Part shown: in pieces, positions 36,949 through 45,727 of the stretch
Position numbering within the stretch: the stretch's first letter is position 1
How the letters are laid out: each line of letters begins with the position of its first letter
Assembly: GCF_039812505.1 (NCBI RefSeq)
Contig: NZ_JBDIAQ010000005.1
Location: 9,221-73,220, forward strand
Reading direction: 5' to 3'
DNA: 64,000 nt
Origin: Intrasporangium_A sp039812505
Lineage (GTDB): Bacteria > Actinomycetota > Actinomycetes > Actinomycetales > Dermatophilaceae
Notes under the pieces: generated by a model
Databases searched by the model: none
Seen by the model: only the letters and a program-made list of their open reading frames with translations
Told to the model about the DNA's origin: nothing
Position numbers and translations under genes: made by a program

Positions 36949-38389
36949 TCTCATGCCCTCCACGTGCTCCTGCGCGGACCAGCCCGAGGATCTCGTCCCG
37001 GACGTGCTCCATCGTCTCACGGTCGGCGGCCTCGACGTTGAGCCGCAGGAGCGGCTCGGTGTTGGAGGCCCGCACGTTGAACCACCACATCGGGCCGCCC
37101 TGCCCCGGGCTGGTGACGGTCAGCCCGTCCAGCTCGTCGATGCCGGCCTGACGCACGCTCGCCCACGCCCGGAGCGTGTCGGCCACCGCGGCCGCGTCCT
37201 CGACCGTGCTGTTGATCTCGCCCGAGCTCGGGTAGCGTTCGTAACCTGCGACGAGGGCCGAGAGGGGGGCGTGCTGCCCACCGAGCGCGGCCAGCACGTG
37301 CAGCGCCGCGAGCATGCCGGTGTCGGCGAACCAGAAGTCACGGAAGTAGTAGTGGGCCGAGTGCTCCCCGCCGAAGACGGCTCCGGTGCGGGCCATGTCG
37401 GCCTTGATGTAGGAGTGGCCGACCCGGGCCCGGACGGGTTGCGCGCCGTGCTCCCGGATGACCTCGGCGACCGCGCGGCTGCAGATGACGTTGTGCACGA
37501 CCCGGATCTCGGTGTCGCCCGCTGCGCGGGCCCGTTCGATCTCGCGGGCGGCGACGAGGGCGGTGATCGCGCTGGCCGAGACGGGCGTGCCGTCGGCGTC
37601 GACGACGAAGCACCGGTCGGCGTCCCCGTCGAAGGCCAGCCCGAGGTCGGCCCCATGATGGACGACCGCGGCCTGCAGGTCGACGATGTTGGCGGGGTCG
37701 AGCGGGTTGGCCTCGTGGTTGGGGAAGGTGCCGTCCAGCTCGAAGTAGAGCGGCACGACGGTGAGCGGCAGCTCGGGCAGCCCGGCCGCCGTGCCGAGCA
37801 CGGCCGGGACGGTGTGGCCGCCCATCCCGTTGCCCGCGTCGACGACGACGGTGAGGGGCCGTATGCCGCTCAGGTCCACGAGCGAGCGCAGGAAGGCCGC
37901 GTAGTCGGCGAGCACCTCACGCGCCTCGACCGTGCCGCGGCCGCGCGTCGGGGCGAACAGCCCGGTCGGGCTGTCGAGCAGCCACTGGGCCAGGTCGCGC
38001 ACCTCGGCCAGACCCGTCTCCTGGCCGATCGGGCGGGCGGCGGAGCGACAGAGCTTGATCCCGTTGTAGCGGGCCGGGTTGTGGCTCGCCGTGAACATCG
38101 CGCCGGGCCGGTCGAGCGCGCCGCTGGCGTAGTAGAGCTCGTCGGTCGACGTCAGCCCGAGCACCGCGACGTCGACCCCACGGGAGGTGACGCCGTCGGC
38201 GAAGGCGGCCGACAGCTCGGGCGAGGAGGGCCGCATGTCGTGTCCGACGACGATCCCGGAATGGCCCTCGGGCAGCACGACGACCTCGGCGAAGGCGGCC
38301 CCCACGGCCGTGGCGACCTGTGGCGAGAGCTGCTCCGGCACGAGCCCGCGGACGTCGTACGCCTTGACGAAGTCGGAGAGGGATGCCAC
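36929..38389 (-). CDS. manB: Phosphomannomutase/phosphoglucomutase
   Basis: The 486-residue alpha-D-phosphohexomutase interconverts mannose-6-P and mannose-1-P (and possibly glucose phosphates), the step toward GDP-mannose and cell-envelope mannans. It has the catalytic serine loop MFTASHNPARYNGIKLCRSA, the metal loop LAFDGDADRCFVVDADGTPV, the sugar-binding GEHSAHYYFRD, and a C-terminal phosphate-binding NVRASNTEPLLRLNVEA. GTG start with TAGGGT 7 nt upstream. Operon with Trm112 and the SIS gene, as Rv3257c and Rv3256c. Confidence 0.96.
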   Translation of the reverse strand: MASLSDFVKAYDVRGLVPEQLSPQVATAVGAAFAEVVVLPEGHSGIVVGHDMRPSSPELSAAFADGVTSRGVDVAVLGLTSTDELYYASGALDRPGAMFTASHNPARYNGIKLCRSAARPIGQETGLAEVRDLAQWLLDSPTGLFAPTRGRGTVEAREVLADYAAFLRSLVDLSGIRPLTVVVDAGNGMGGHTVPAVLGTAAGLPELPLTVVPLYFELDGTFPNHEANPLDPANIVDLQAAVVHHGADLGLAFDGDADRCFVVDADGTPVSASAITALVAAREIERARAAGDTEIRVVHNVICSRAVAEVIREHGAQPVRARVGHSYIKADMARTGAVFGGEHSAHYYFRDFWFADTGMLAALHVLAALGGQHAPLSALVAGYERYPSSGEINSTVEDAAAVADTLRAWASVRQAGIDELDGLTVTSPGQGGPMWWFNVRASNTEPLLRLNVEAADRETMEHVRDEILGLVRAGARGGHESERSHD

Positions 38390-38396
38390 GGGGACG

Positions 38397-38402
38397 ACCC
38401 TA
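38397..38402 (-). promoter_or_regulatory. -10-like box TAGGGT before manB
   Basis: Read on the minus strand, TAGGGT ends 7 nt before the manB GTG. It lies in the 17-bp gap after the DUF3499 gene. Confidence 0.4.
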
Positions 38403-38406
38403 GTCG

Positions 38407-38817
38407 TCAGCCGTCGCGCAGAATCCGCAGGTGGCCACGACGCCCGGCCTGGGTGATCCCGGCCTCGGACTCCGCCCGCAGCTCCGCGGCGGCACTGCTC
38501 GAGCCGGTCGCGGTCCGGGCGCTCGGGGAAGGCTGACGCCCGCGCGGTCGACCGTCCTCGCGGACCGCCTCGGCGACGGCGAGCAGGTCGTCGCCGGCCG
38601 CCTCGGGCTCGGGGTAGTCACCCTCGAGCCGCACGACCTCCCACCCGCGTGGTGCGGTCATCCGCTCGGCGTGCTCGCGGCAGAGGTCGTAGGTGTGCGG
38701 CTCCGCGTAGGTGGCCAACGGGCCGAGCACCATGGCGCGGTCGGCGTAGACATAGGTGAGGGTGGCGACCGCCGTTCCGGTGCACGCCGTCTTCGAACAA
38801 CCCCGTCGCAGCCCCAC
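38407..38817 (-). CDS. DUF3499 family protein
   Basis: The 136-residue protein has the conserved DUF3499 core with likely zinc-binding cysteines, GCSKTACTGTAVATLTYVYA, and YAEPHTYDLCREHAERM. The rest is a disordered acidic/Arg-rich tail. It is the counterpart of Rv3258c, upstream of manB. Function is unknown. GTG at 38817 is just before the cysteine core and has TAGAGT 8 nt upstream; longer in-frame starts would run into the divergent gene. Confidence 0.87.
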   Translation of the reverse strand: MGLRRGCSKTACTGTAVATLTYVYADRAMVLGPLATYAEPHTYDLCREHAERMTAPRGWEVVRLEGDYPEPEAAGDDLLAVAEAVREDGRPRGRQPSPSARTATGSSSAAAELRAESEAGITQAGRRGHLRILRDG

Positions 38818-38825
38818 GATCGCCC

Positions 38826-38831
38826 ACTCTA
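38826..38831 (-). promoter_or_regulatory. -10-like box TAGAGT before the DUF3499 gene
   Basis: Read on the minus strand, the box ends 8 nt before the GTG at 38817. A divergent partner box lies at 38886-38891. Confidence 0.38.
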
Positions 38832-38885
38832 GACCCGGCCCGGTGGCCCGGCGCGGCACCACGCCGAGTCCCGCCGGTGCTGATC

Positions 38886-38891
38886 TACAGT
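38886..38891 (+). promoter_or_regulatory. -10-like box TACAGT before the Rv3259-like gene
   Basis: TACAGT ends 6 nt before the GTG at 38898, which supports that start codon over the GTG at 38877. Confidence 0.4.
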
Positions 38892-38897
38892 TCGAGT

Positions 38898-39332
38898 GTG
38901 AGCCCTTCCCCGCCGGAGACCTCCTGGGGCGTGCAGCGCCGGGACCGGCACGGCCGCGGCCCACGCGGCCCGCTGGCCTGGCCTCCGGTGCCGGCGATGC
39001 GCAGTAGGCGCGACGAGTTCGACGACTACGTCCTGGACGCGGCCGCCCGGCTCGAGTCGACGTGCGGGCGGGCATTTCCCGCAGTGGAGTTCGCCGTCGA
39101 GGACGTGCCGCGCAACCCGGCCCCGTGGGAGCACGCCGAGGTGCCGCTCGGACGGCTGTACCCGGCGGGCGCGGGCCGGCCCGCCCGGATCGTCGTCTAC
39201 CGCCGGCCGGTCGAGACGCGGGCGTCCGGCGCCCGTGAGGTCGCCGCGCTGGTCGCCGACATCGTCACCGAACAGGTCGCCGGCCTGCTCGGTGTCCCAC
39301 CGGAGGAGCTGGACCCCGGGTTCGGCGAGTGA
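38898..39332 (+). CDS. Metallopeptidase-family (Rv3259-like) protein lacking HExxH
   Basis: The 144-residue protein matches the zincin-like family of Rv3259, divergent from DUF3499 as in mycobacteria. It starts VSPSPPETSWGV and contains RHGRGPRGPLAWPPVP, FDDYVLDAAARLE and PLGRLYPAGAGRPARIVVYR. Where active members have HExxH, it has ALVADIVTEQVAGLLG, so zinc binding and peptidase activity are not expected. Some actinobacterial relatives share this loss. Role unknown. Start chosen from the TACAGT box 6 nt upstream. Confidence 0.78.
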   Translation: MSPSPPETSWGVQRRDRHGRGPRGPLAWPPVPAMRSRRDEFDDYVLDAAARLESTCGRAFPAVEFAVEDVPRNPAPWEHAEVPLGRLYPAGAGRPARIVVYRRPVETRASGAREVAALVADIVTEQVAGLLGVPPEELDPGFGE

Positions 39333-39402
39333 CGTCGGCGAGCCGGTCGGCTCCGTTCGAGCGCTCTTGCAAGCGCACTCCCGATCGAGACGGGCTGACC
39401 GG

Positions 39403-40869
39403 TCAGCTGCCGACCTGACGGACCGGGACGGTCACCGCGGTCAGCGGCGTGTCGGTGAGCGGCACGATCGACAGCACCGGCACCTTGTCCACCACGCCGG
39501 CGACGGACACCGCGGCGTGGAGCGGACCCGCGCTCGGCGCGACCCAGACCCCTTCGGCGCGGCCGAGGTCGACCGTGACGACCTTGTCGGCTGGGACGTC
39601 GACCCGACGGGTCTGCGAGTCGGGGCCGCTCGTGGTCACCGTGACGACGGAACGGGCCCGGCCCGCCGCGAGCAGCAACCGTGCCGTGGCGCCCGGCACG
39701 ACGGCACCGGGCAGGGCCAGGCCCGCCAGGCGCTGCACGGCCGGCGTGGCCGGGACCCAGCCGAAGTCGCCCATCCGGTCGGTGCCGGTCGCCACCCGGC
39801 GCTCGACCCACGCAGCGGCGACGACCGGCTGGTCGGCGACGACGTGGACCCCGACGGCGCCGTCGGGCACGTCCAGCGGTACGTCCAGGGTGGCGCCGGC
39901 CGGAACGCGCAGGGCCCGCAGCCCGTCGGGCTGGACCGGCCCGGCCCGGGTGAGGACACGCAGCTGGACCACCGCCTCCTGCCCGCTCGGGTTGCCGATG
40001 CGCAGGCTCGCCGCGCCGGCCTTGTCGATACCGGCCACGACGAGGTCGCGCCCGGGTGGGGCGACCGCGACGGCATCGTCGATGCCTCGGGCGGTGGCGC
40101 CGTCGATCCAGGCGTCACTGAGCACCCCGGACACCTCTCCCCCGGTGGCGACCACGTGCACGACGGGGCCGGACACCCCGGGTGCCAGGGTGTCGAGCGA
40201 GAGCACCGAGCGGGAGCGGGGTGGGATCGTGCGGTCGTGCCCGGTGCCCGCGATCGTGCCGTCGGCCCCGAGCACCGTGAACGCGACCATGACCGTGTTG
40301 GCCCCCGGGTTGGTGAGCACCAGACGCTCGGTGCGCGACGGGCCGGACCCGCCGCCCACCAGCCACAGGTCGGCGGCCGGTGGGGAACACGGGCTCATCG
40401 CGAGACCGCGGTCGTCGTCGCCCCGGCGCAGCCACGTCTGGACCCCGACCACGCCCGGGGCGAGGGCTCCGGTGGCCCGGACGACGGCTCCCTGCGCCCG
40501 GGAGACGGTCACCTGCACGGGTCGGGCCCGCTGGGCGACCGTGGCGCCCGTTGTCGCCTCGAGCGGTCCGACGCGCACCGCACCGCGGCCCGCGCCGACC
40601 ACCCCGGACACCACGGCTTGCGGCGCCGCCAGCGCCGTCACCCGGGTCCGGGCCGGCACGTCGCGCAGCCCGTCGACGCCGATCCGCTCGGGGCCGGGAC
40701 AGACCAGGGTCGCATCGGTGACGGCCGCGGCGGAGACCGCCGGCAGACCCGCGCCGGTGCCGGTGCGGGCGAGCTCCAGGGAGCCGGTCGTCGTCGTGGC
40801 GATGCCCACCATGGCGCCGGCACACGCGACGACGACCGTCACCCGCAGGATGCCGCCGGCCGGAGTCAT
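39403..40869 (-). CDS. DUF5719 family envelope protein
   Basis: The 488-residue protein has an N-terminal signal anchor (GILRVTVVVACAGAMVGIAT) and a long beta-rich extracytoplasmic region (LWLVGGGSGPSRTERLVLTN, DLVVAGIDKAGAASLRIGNP, VRVLTRAG-like strands). It matches the actinobacterial DUF5719 family, encoded with a large glycosyltransferase and whiB2. GAGGAGG lies 7 nt upstream of the ATG. Its start overlaps the stop of the glycosyltransferase by ATGA. It probably works with that enzyme at the cell surface; function unproved. Confidence 0.82.
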   Translation of the reverse strand: MTPAGGILRVTVVVACAGAMVGIATTTTGSLELARTGTGAGLPAVSAAAVTDATLVCPGPERIGVDGLRDVPARTRVTALAAPQAVVSGVVGAGRGAVRVGPLEATTGATVAQRARPVQVTVSRAQGAVVRATGALAPGVVGVQTWLRRGDDDRGLAMSPCSPPAADLWLVGGGSGPSRTERLVLTNPGANTVMVAFTVLGADGTIAGTGHDRTIPPRSRSVLSLDTLAPGVSGPVVHVVATGGEVSGVLSDAWIDGATARGIDDAVAVAPPGRDLVVAGIDKAGAASLRIGNPSGQEAVVQLRVLTRAGPVQPDGLRALRVPAGATLDVPLDVPDGAVGVHVVADQPVVAAAWVERRVATGTDRMGDFGWVPATPAVQRLAGLALPGAVVPGATARLLLAAGRARSVVTVTTSGPDSQTRRVDVPADKVVTVDLGRAEGVWVAPSAGPLHAAVSVAGVVDKVPVLSIVPLTDTPLTAVTVPVRQVGS

Positions 40870-43800
40870 GCGCGCCTCCTCGACCGGCGGTTGCCGAGCG
40901 GCAGCGCCATGAAGCACACGAACCCGAGCAGGACCGCCTGGGCGAGCGTCCACCACGGATGCGCGGTGGCGAGGTCGATGACCAGGTGCCCGCCCGAGGC
41001 CGGGACGAGGTAGGTCGGCTGCGCGGTACCCGGGACGGGTGCCAGCAGCGCGCCGTCCAGGGTCACCGAGACGTGGTCGGCCCACTCCGTGGGTTCCGCG
41101 ACGACGACGCGCCGCCCCGCACCGGCCGCCGGGAGACGGTGGTCGACCGCGGCGTGCGGGCCGACCGTCGGGACCGCCGCAAGCAGCCGGCCCGTCCCGT
41201 CGACGAGGCGCACCCGCGAAGGGGCAGGCGCCGGCGTGGCCCCGGGTGCGGCCGGCAGGGCCTGCACCTTCCACAGCGTGGCGCCGTCGTCGCGACCGAG
41301 CCGGCTCAGCCCTTCGGTGGAGTCGAGGCGCCGGACCAGCTCGTCGTCACCGTCGGCCACGACCTGCACGAAGCCGACGGCCTGGTCGGCCAGCCCGTGC
41401 CAGGCGGCTGCGTCGCCCTGCTGCCCCCCGACGAGGGTCGCCACCGCGCCGACCAGGCCGGAGCTGTCGGGGCGCTCGCGGTCGAGGTCGCGCAGCAGGT
41501 CGCCCGGCTCGGTGCCGAACAGCTCGAAGTCGACGACGGTCGCGGAGGGCCGCAGCAGCAGCAGCCGGGTGGCAAGCGGGCCGGCCCCCTGCTCGACCGC
41601 GACCGCGGGCAGCGCGGCCTCTCGTGGTGTGAGGCGGTCGCCCACCCCCGTGACCGCCCAGTGCACGCCACCGGCCCCGACCGGCACCAGGGCGAGGACC
41701 GCTGCGACCAGCGCGAGTCCGAGGGAGCGGCGCCGCCGGGGGCGCCGCAGGCCGGCGAGCACGACCCGGCTGCCCGCGAGCAGGCCGACGAGCAGCCCGG
41801 CGAGCCAGAGCTGCAGCCCCACCCCCTCCCAGAGCCGGGCGGGCGCGGAGGTGCCCACGCCGGTGGCCGCGGTGCCCAGCACGACACGGCCGCCGGCCAG
41901 GGCCGCGGCCAGACCGGCCAGACCGACGGCGATGCCGGCCCACAGACCCACGCGGGTCGACCTCGAGCGCGCGGGTGCGGCATACCCCATGGCCCCGAGT
42001 GCGACCAGGGGTGCCGACAGCCAGAGCCACGCCCCGAGGTGGGCACCGGGCTGGGCGAGGACCAGGCCCACGACAGGGCCCGGGGGGCCGGTGTCGAGCA
42101 GCCCCGGACCGGACAGCAGCAGGCGCCAGTCGGCGACGAACCGGAGCAGGGACGGGCCCAGCAGCGCCGCCGGGACGACGAGGAGCACGAACCCCCGGAG
42201 GCGACGCTGCCCGGGCCCGAACACCACCATGAGCAGCGCGGCCACGACGGACGCGACCAGCAGCGGTGGTGCGAACGCGCCGACGACGGCGGTCGCGAGC
42301 GCCGTGGCGAAGGTCGCGGTGTAGGTGCCGTCGCGGCGGCCGGCGAGGGCGAACCCCGCGAGGACGAACGGCAGCAGGACGTGCACGACGACGGCGCTCA
42401 GCCGACCCTGGGAGACGGCCACGGTGACCACGGCACCAAGGCCCCAGGCGGCCGCCACGACCGCCCGGGCGACGCGGGACGAGGAGACGACCCGCCCGGC
42501 GAGGTAGGCCGACCAGGTCGCCAGGACGGGTCCGAGGAACAGCAGCCAGGCGATCGTGACCGCCGCCGGCGACCGGCCCGCATCGACCCCCGGGACGTGC
42601 TCGAGCAGCCAGGTCAGCGCGGCCAGCACCGCGAGGGCCGGAGCCGACGCCCCGCCGCTGCCGAGCCCGGACCCGTGCCAGGCGTCCCGGAACGCGTGCC
42701 AGAGGCCCGACGAGCCGGTGTTGACGGGGAACAGCTCGCCGCCGGCCACTCCGGCTCCGGTCGAGGACAGCGCACCGGCCGGGACGAGGCCGCGCCACGC
42801 GAGGGTCGTCGCGACCAGGACGGCGACGACGGCCAGGAAGCCGGGATGGGTCACGATCCGGCGGGGCAGCGCCGCCGGCAGCACGTCGAGCGACTCCGAC
42901 TCCTCACCGACCGGACCGGTCTCGAGGTTGGGGAGGGACTCGTCGCGCCGTCGGGTCTCCGGGGTGATCGCCTCGTGGATGTGGTCGAGCGTCGTGCGGG
43001 CCGCCTCGAGCGGTGACACGAACAGGGTGGCGAGGTCGCCGCGGCGCAGTCGCCTGGTCGACCGCCCGCGCCACCGCGCCGCCAGGACCGCCACCGGGTG
43101 GGCGAGCGCCCCGATGTCGGACAGCTCGCGCCACGCCTGTCGGGGTCGCTTCGCGACGAGCAGGGTCGCTGCGGCGACGAGGCTGGACAGGGCGATCCAG
43201 AGCGCGAGGAAGGGGGAGGTGAGCGGTGCCGACCTGGCGAGCGCCACCTGGCGGGTGGCCCGACGGCTCCGGCGCAGCACCTCGGCTGCGGAGGGCGATC
43301 CTGGTGGCCGTCCGTCGGCCGCCGCCGACGCGTCGCGCACGACGGCGCTCGGCACGACGACGACCCGGTGGCCGGCGAGCTGGGCACGCCAGCCGAAGTC
43401 CAGCGCCGCGCCGTACCCCTCGAAGCTCTCGTCGAATCCCCCGAGGTCGCTGTGGACGGCCCGGTCGACCAGCATGCCGCCAAGGCCGACGGCCAGCACG
43501 TCGGTGCGGCCGTCGTGCTGGCCCTGGTCGACCTCGCCGCGCGCCGGCGTGTCGACGCGCCGACCGCTGCGGGTCACCTGCAGGCCGAGCTCCACGAGCC
43601 GCCGTGGGTCGTCCCACTCCACCAGCTTCGGACCGGCCACGCCGACGGACGACGAGCGCAGCAACGCCTCGACGAGCCGGGCGAGGGCCTCGGGCCGGGG
43701 CGCGGCGGCGTCGCGCAGCACCCAGACGAGCTGACGGGCACCCGTCGCGGCGGGCAGGCTCGCGACCGCTCGGTCGACGGCCCGCCCGGCCGGGGTCCGA

Positions 43801-44108
43801 GCGGGCAGCTGGAGGATGTCGACGTCGCGGACCGCGTGGCGAAGGGGCTGGTGGGCCCGCAGGATCGCGACCGAGGTGTCGCCGCTGCCGAGGTCGACGG
43901 CGAGGACGCGCCGCGGCGGGAAGGTCTGTCGGGCGAGCGCGTCGAGGCACTCGGCGAGCCACCTCGTCCCGTCGCGCACGAGCAGGACGACGGAGACCTC
44001 GGCCAGGGGTGCGGCCGGCAGCCGCGGCGTCGCGGGGAGCCGGGTCGCGGCAGCGGCTCCCGCCCCGGCGGGAGTGATCAGGGAAGCGGTGCTGAGCGCG
44101 TCGGGCAC
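40866..44108 (-). CDS. Giant membrane glycosyltransferase (GT2 type)
   Basis: The 1080-residue protein has an N-terminal GT2 domain (EVSVVLLVRDGTRWLAECLD, RVLAVDLGSGDTSVAILRAH, VGLGGMLVDRAVHSDLGGFD, ALDFGWRAQLAGHRVVVVPS), then a long polytopic membrane region with many hydrophobic helices between about residues 290 and 840, and a C-terminal extracytoplasmic part with a last helix (WTLAQAVLLGFVCFMALPLG). This layout occurs in actinobacterial envelope glycan synthesis. GTG start. Operon with DUF5719 and downstream of whiB2, which is divergent from fbiA. The glycan it makes is unknown. Confidence 0.88.
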   Translation of the reverse strand: MPDALSTASLITPAGAGAAAATRLPATPRLPAAPLAEVSVVLLVRDGTRWLAECLDALARQTFPPRRVLAVDLGSGDTSVAILRAHQPLRHAVRDVDILQLPARTPAGRAVDRAVASLPAATGARQLVWVLRDAAAPRPEALARLVEALLRSSSVGVAGPKLVEWDDPRRLVELGLQVTRSGRRVDTPARGEVDQGQHDGRTDVLAVGLGGMLVDRAVHSDLGGFDESFEGYGAALDFGWRAQLAGHRVVVVPSAVVRDASAAADGRPPGSPSAAEVLRRSRRATRQVALARSAPLTSPFLALWIALSSLVAAATLLVAKRPRQAWRELSDIGALAHPVAVLAARWRGRSTRRLRRGDLATLFVSPLEAARTTLDHIHEAITPETRRRDESLPNLETGPVGEESESLDVLPAALPRRIVTHPGFLAVVAVLVATTLAWRGLVPAGALSSTGAGVAGGELFPVNTGSSGLWHAFRDAWHGSGLGSGGASAPALAVLAALTWLLEHVPGVDAGRSPAAVTIAWLLFLGPVLATWSAYLAGRVVSSSRVARAVVAAAWGLGAVVTVAVSQGRLSAVVVHVLLPFVLAGFALAGRRDGTYTATFATALATAVVGAFAPPLLVASVVAALLMVVFGPGQRRLRGFVLLVVPAALLGPSLLRFVADWRLLLSGPGLLDTGPPGPVVGLVLAQPGAHLGAWLWLSAPLVALGAMGYAAPARSRSTRVGLWAGIAVGLAGLAAALAGGRVVLGTAATGVGTSAPARLWEGVGLQLWLAGLLVGLLAGSRVVLAGLRRPRRRRSLGLALVAAVLALVPVGAGGVHWAVTGVGDRLTPREAALPAVAVEQGAGPLATRLLLLRPSATVVDFELFGTEPGDLLRDLDRERPDSSGLVGAVATLVGGQQGDAAAWHGLADQAVGFVQVVADGDDELVRRLDSTEGLSRLGRDDGATLWKVQALPAAPGATPAPAPSRVRLVDGTGRLLAAVPTVGPHAAVDHRLPAAGAGRRVVVAEPTEWADHVSVTLDGALLAPVPGTAQPTYLVPASGGHLVIDLATAHPWWTLAQAVLLGFVCFMALPLGNRRSRRRA

Positions 44109-44153
44109 GATGGCATCCGTCGGCCGGGTCGGTGCCCGGTACCGGCGGTCCGG

Positions 44154-44417
44154 TCAGACGGCGCGCTTCTTGAGCTTGCGGCGCTCCCGCTCGGACAGCC
44201 CGCCCCAGATGCCGAAGCGCTCGTCGTGGGCGAGGGCGTACTCGAGGCACTCCTGGCGCACCGGGCAGTTGACGCACACCTTCTTGGCCTCGCGCGTCGA
44301 CCCGCCCTTCTCCGGGAAGAAGGCCTCCGGGTCCGTCTGCGCGCACAGCCCCCGCTCCTGCCAGGCGAGCTCGCTCTCGTCGGTCTCACCGCTCAGCACC
44401 TGCAGTATCTCGTGCAT
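44154..44417 (-). CDS. whiB2: WhiB2/WhmD-type iron-sulfur regulator
   Basis: The 87-residue protein has cluster cysteines C25, C48, C51 and C57, the GIWGG turn (69-73) and a basic tail (RERRKLKKRAV). Length and position (beside fbiA, as Rv3260c) identify it as WhiB2/WhmD, the orthologue of Streptomyces WhiB, needed for septation in those bacteria. GAGGAG (44423-44428) lies 5 nt before the ATG. Its upstream region holds a 16-bp tandem repeat and an AT-rich promoter-like segment, shared with divergent fbiA. The gene likely drives the glycosyltransferase operon downstream. Confidence 0.95.
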   Translation of the reverse strand: MHEILQVLSGETDESELAWQERGLCAQTDPEAFFPEKGGSTREAKKVCVNCPVRQECLEYALAHDERFGIWGGLSERERRKLKKRAV

Positions 44418-44532
44418 GACCTCTCCTCGACCCTGAATCCGTGTCTGCACTTTTCCGGCCTGCCGGTTCGGCATGCCCTGTTCCGGACTACTGTGTGCTG
44501 CCGTCTCCGCCGTGCCGGGACCGACCTCAGCC

Positions 44533-44644
44533 GGCCTACGACCAACCCGGCCTACGACCAACCCGGCCTACGACCAACCCGGCCTACGACCAACCCGGCC
44601 TTGGAACAACCCGGCCAACTCACAACCCGGCCTACGAACAGAAG
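44533..44644. repeat. 16-bp tandem repeat array upstream of whiB2
   Basis: Seven units of 16 bp: four perfect copies of GGCCTACGACCAACCC (44533-44596), then GGCCTTGGAACAACCC, GGCCAACTCACAACCC and GGCCTACGAACAGAAG with drift. The array lies between the whiB2 start (44417) and the AT-rich segment, so it would form part of the whiB2 5' leader or an operator field. A 16-bp unit is not a multiple of three. Confidence 0.9.
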
Positions 44645-44746
44645 ACAACAATGAAATTACAAGCGTGTCATACCCCTCAAGTCAAGCCCACGTCTGATAT
44701 TTGGGGCCGGCCGGGGCCCCTTGGGGCCGCCTGAGAGGATCGGGCC
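44645..44746. promoter_or_regulatory. AT-rich divergent promoter region of whiB2 and fbiA
   Basis: This is one of the few AT-rich stretches in the window. On the minus strand TTGACT and TGTAAT, 18 nt apart, are a candidate whiB2 promoter. On the plus strand GAGGAT (44735-44740) ends 6 nt before the fbiA ATG and could give a leaderless mRNA. Between them is a GGCCGGCCGGGGCCCC-rich stretch. The whole 44418-44746 gap (329 bp) holds only this and the tandem repeat. Confidence 0.4.
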
Positions 44747-45727
44747 ATGCGAATCACGGCGTTGGCCGGCGGGGTCGGCGGGGCCCGGTTCCTGCGCGGG
44801 CTGCTGCACCACCTCGAACGCACCGGCGACACCGACGCCGAGCTGACGATCATCGGCAACACCGGCGACGACATCACCCTCTTCGGGCTACGGGTCTGCC
44901 CCGACCTCGACACCCTGCTCTACACCCTCGGTGGCGCGGTCCACGAGGGACAGGGGTGGGGGCGCGCCGACGAGAGCCACCACGTGGCCGAGGAGCTCGT
45001 CGCGCTCGGGGCGCAACCGACCTGGTTCAGCCTCGGTGACAAGGACTTCGCCACGCACATCTACCGCTCCCAGCTGCTCGGCCAGGGTATGCCGCTCAGC
45101 GCGGTCACCACGCACCTGGCCGCCCGTTGGGGCCTGCCCGACCGACGCGTCACGCTCCTGCCGATGACCGACACGCCCGTCGAGACCCACGTCGTGGTCG
45201 AGCAGGGTGGCGGGCCCGAGGCGATCCACTTCCAGCAGTGGTGGGTGCGACACCAGGCCGCCCTTCCCGCCGAACGCTTCGTGGTGGCGGGCCTCGACCG
45301 GGCCACTCCGGCACCGGGGGTCCTCGACGCGCTCCGGACCGCCGACGTCGTCCTGCTGCCGCCGAGCAACCCCGTCGTGTCGATCGGGATCATCCTCACC
45401 GTCCCCGGCGTCCGCGACGCCCTGCGGGGGGCCCGGGCACCGGTCGTGGGCGTCTCCCCCCTCGTCGGCGGCCGGCCGGTCCGAGGCCACGCCGACGTGT
45501 GCCTCGAGACGATCGGGGTCGCCTCGACGAGCGAGGCCGTGGCGGGCCTGTACGCCGACTTCCTGGACGGCTGGCTGGTCGACGAGACCGACCCGATGGC
45601 GGGGCGGACGCGGCCTGTCGTGCTGGCCCGGCCCCTGCTGATGTCCTCGGTCGGGACGGCCGCGGACATCGCGGGCGCCGCGCTCGGGCTCGGCCGCCGG
45701 CTCGCGGCGAAGGGCACCCCGGCGTGA
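44747..45727 (+). CDS. fbiA: 2-phospho-L-lactate transferase (F420 biosynthesis)
   Basis: The 326-residue enzyme joins the phospholactyl/phosphoenolpyruvyl moiety to Fo, making (dehydro-)F420-0. The N-terminus MRITALAGGVGGARFLRGLL is the family nucleotide-binding loop, and IIGNTGDDITLFGLRVCPDL and LLPPSNPVVSIGIILTVPGV are conserved CofD/FbiA segments. It starts just after the whiB2 upstream region and its stop overlaps the fbiB start (GTGA). A GTATGCCGC copy is at 45087-45095. Same order as Rv3261-Rv3262. Confidence 0.96.
   Translation: MRITALAGGVGGARFLRGLLHHLERTGDTDAELTIIGNTGDDITLFGLRVCPDLDTLLYTLGGAVHEGQGWGRADESHHVAEELVALGAQPTWFSLGDKDFATHIYRSQLLGQGMPLSAVTTHLAARWGLPDRRVTLLPMTDTPVETHVVVEQGGGPEAIHFQQWWVRHQAALPAERFVVAGLDRATPAPGVLDALRTADVVLLPPSNPVVSIGIILTVPGVRDALRGARAPVVGVSPLVGGRPVRGHADVCLETIGVASTSEAVAGLYADFLDGWLVDETDPMAGRTRPVVLARPLLMSSVGTAADIAGAALGLGRRLAAKGTPA

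Noticed and set aside
44533..44644. Short open frames across the 16-bp repeat
   Set aside because: The repeat length is not a multiple of three, so frames through it only reflect the repeat (Pro/Thr/Arg-rich strings).
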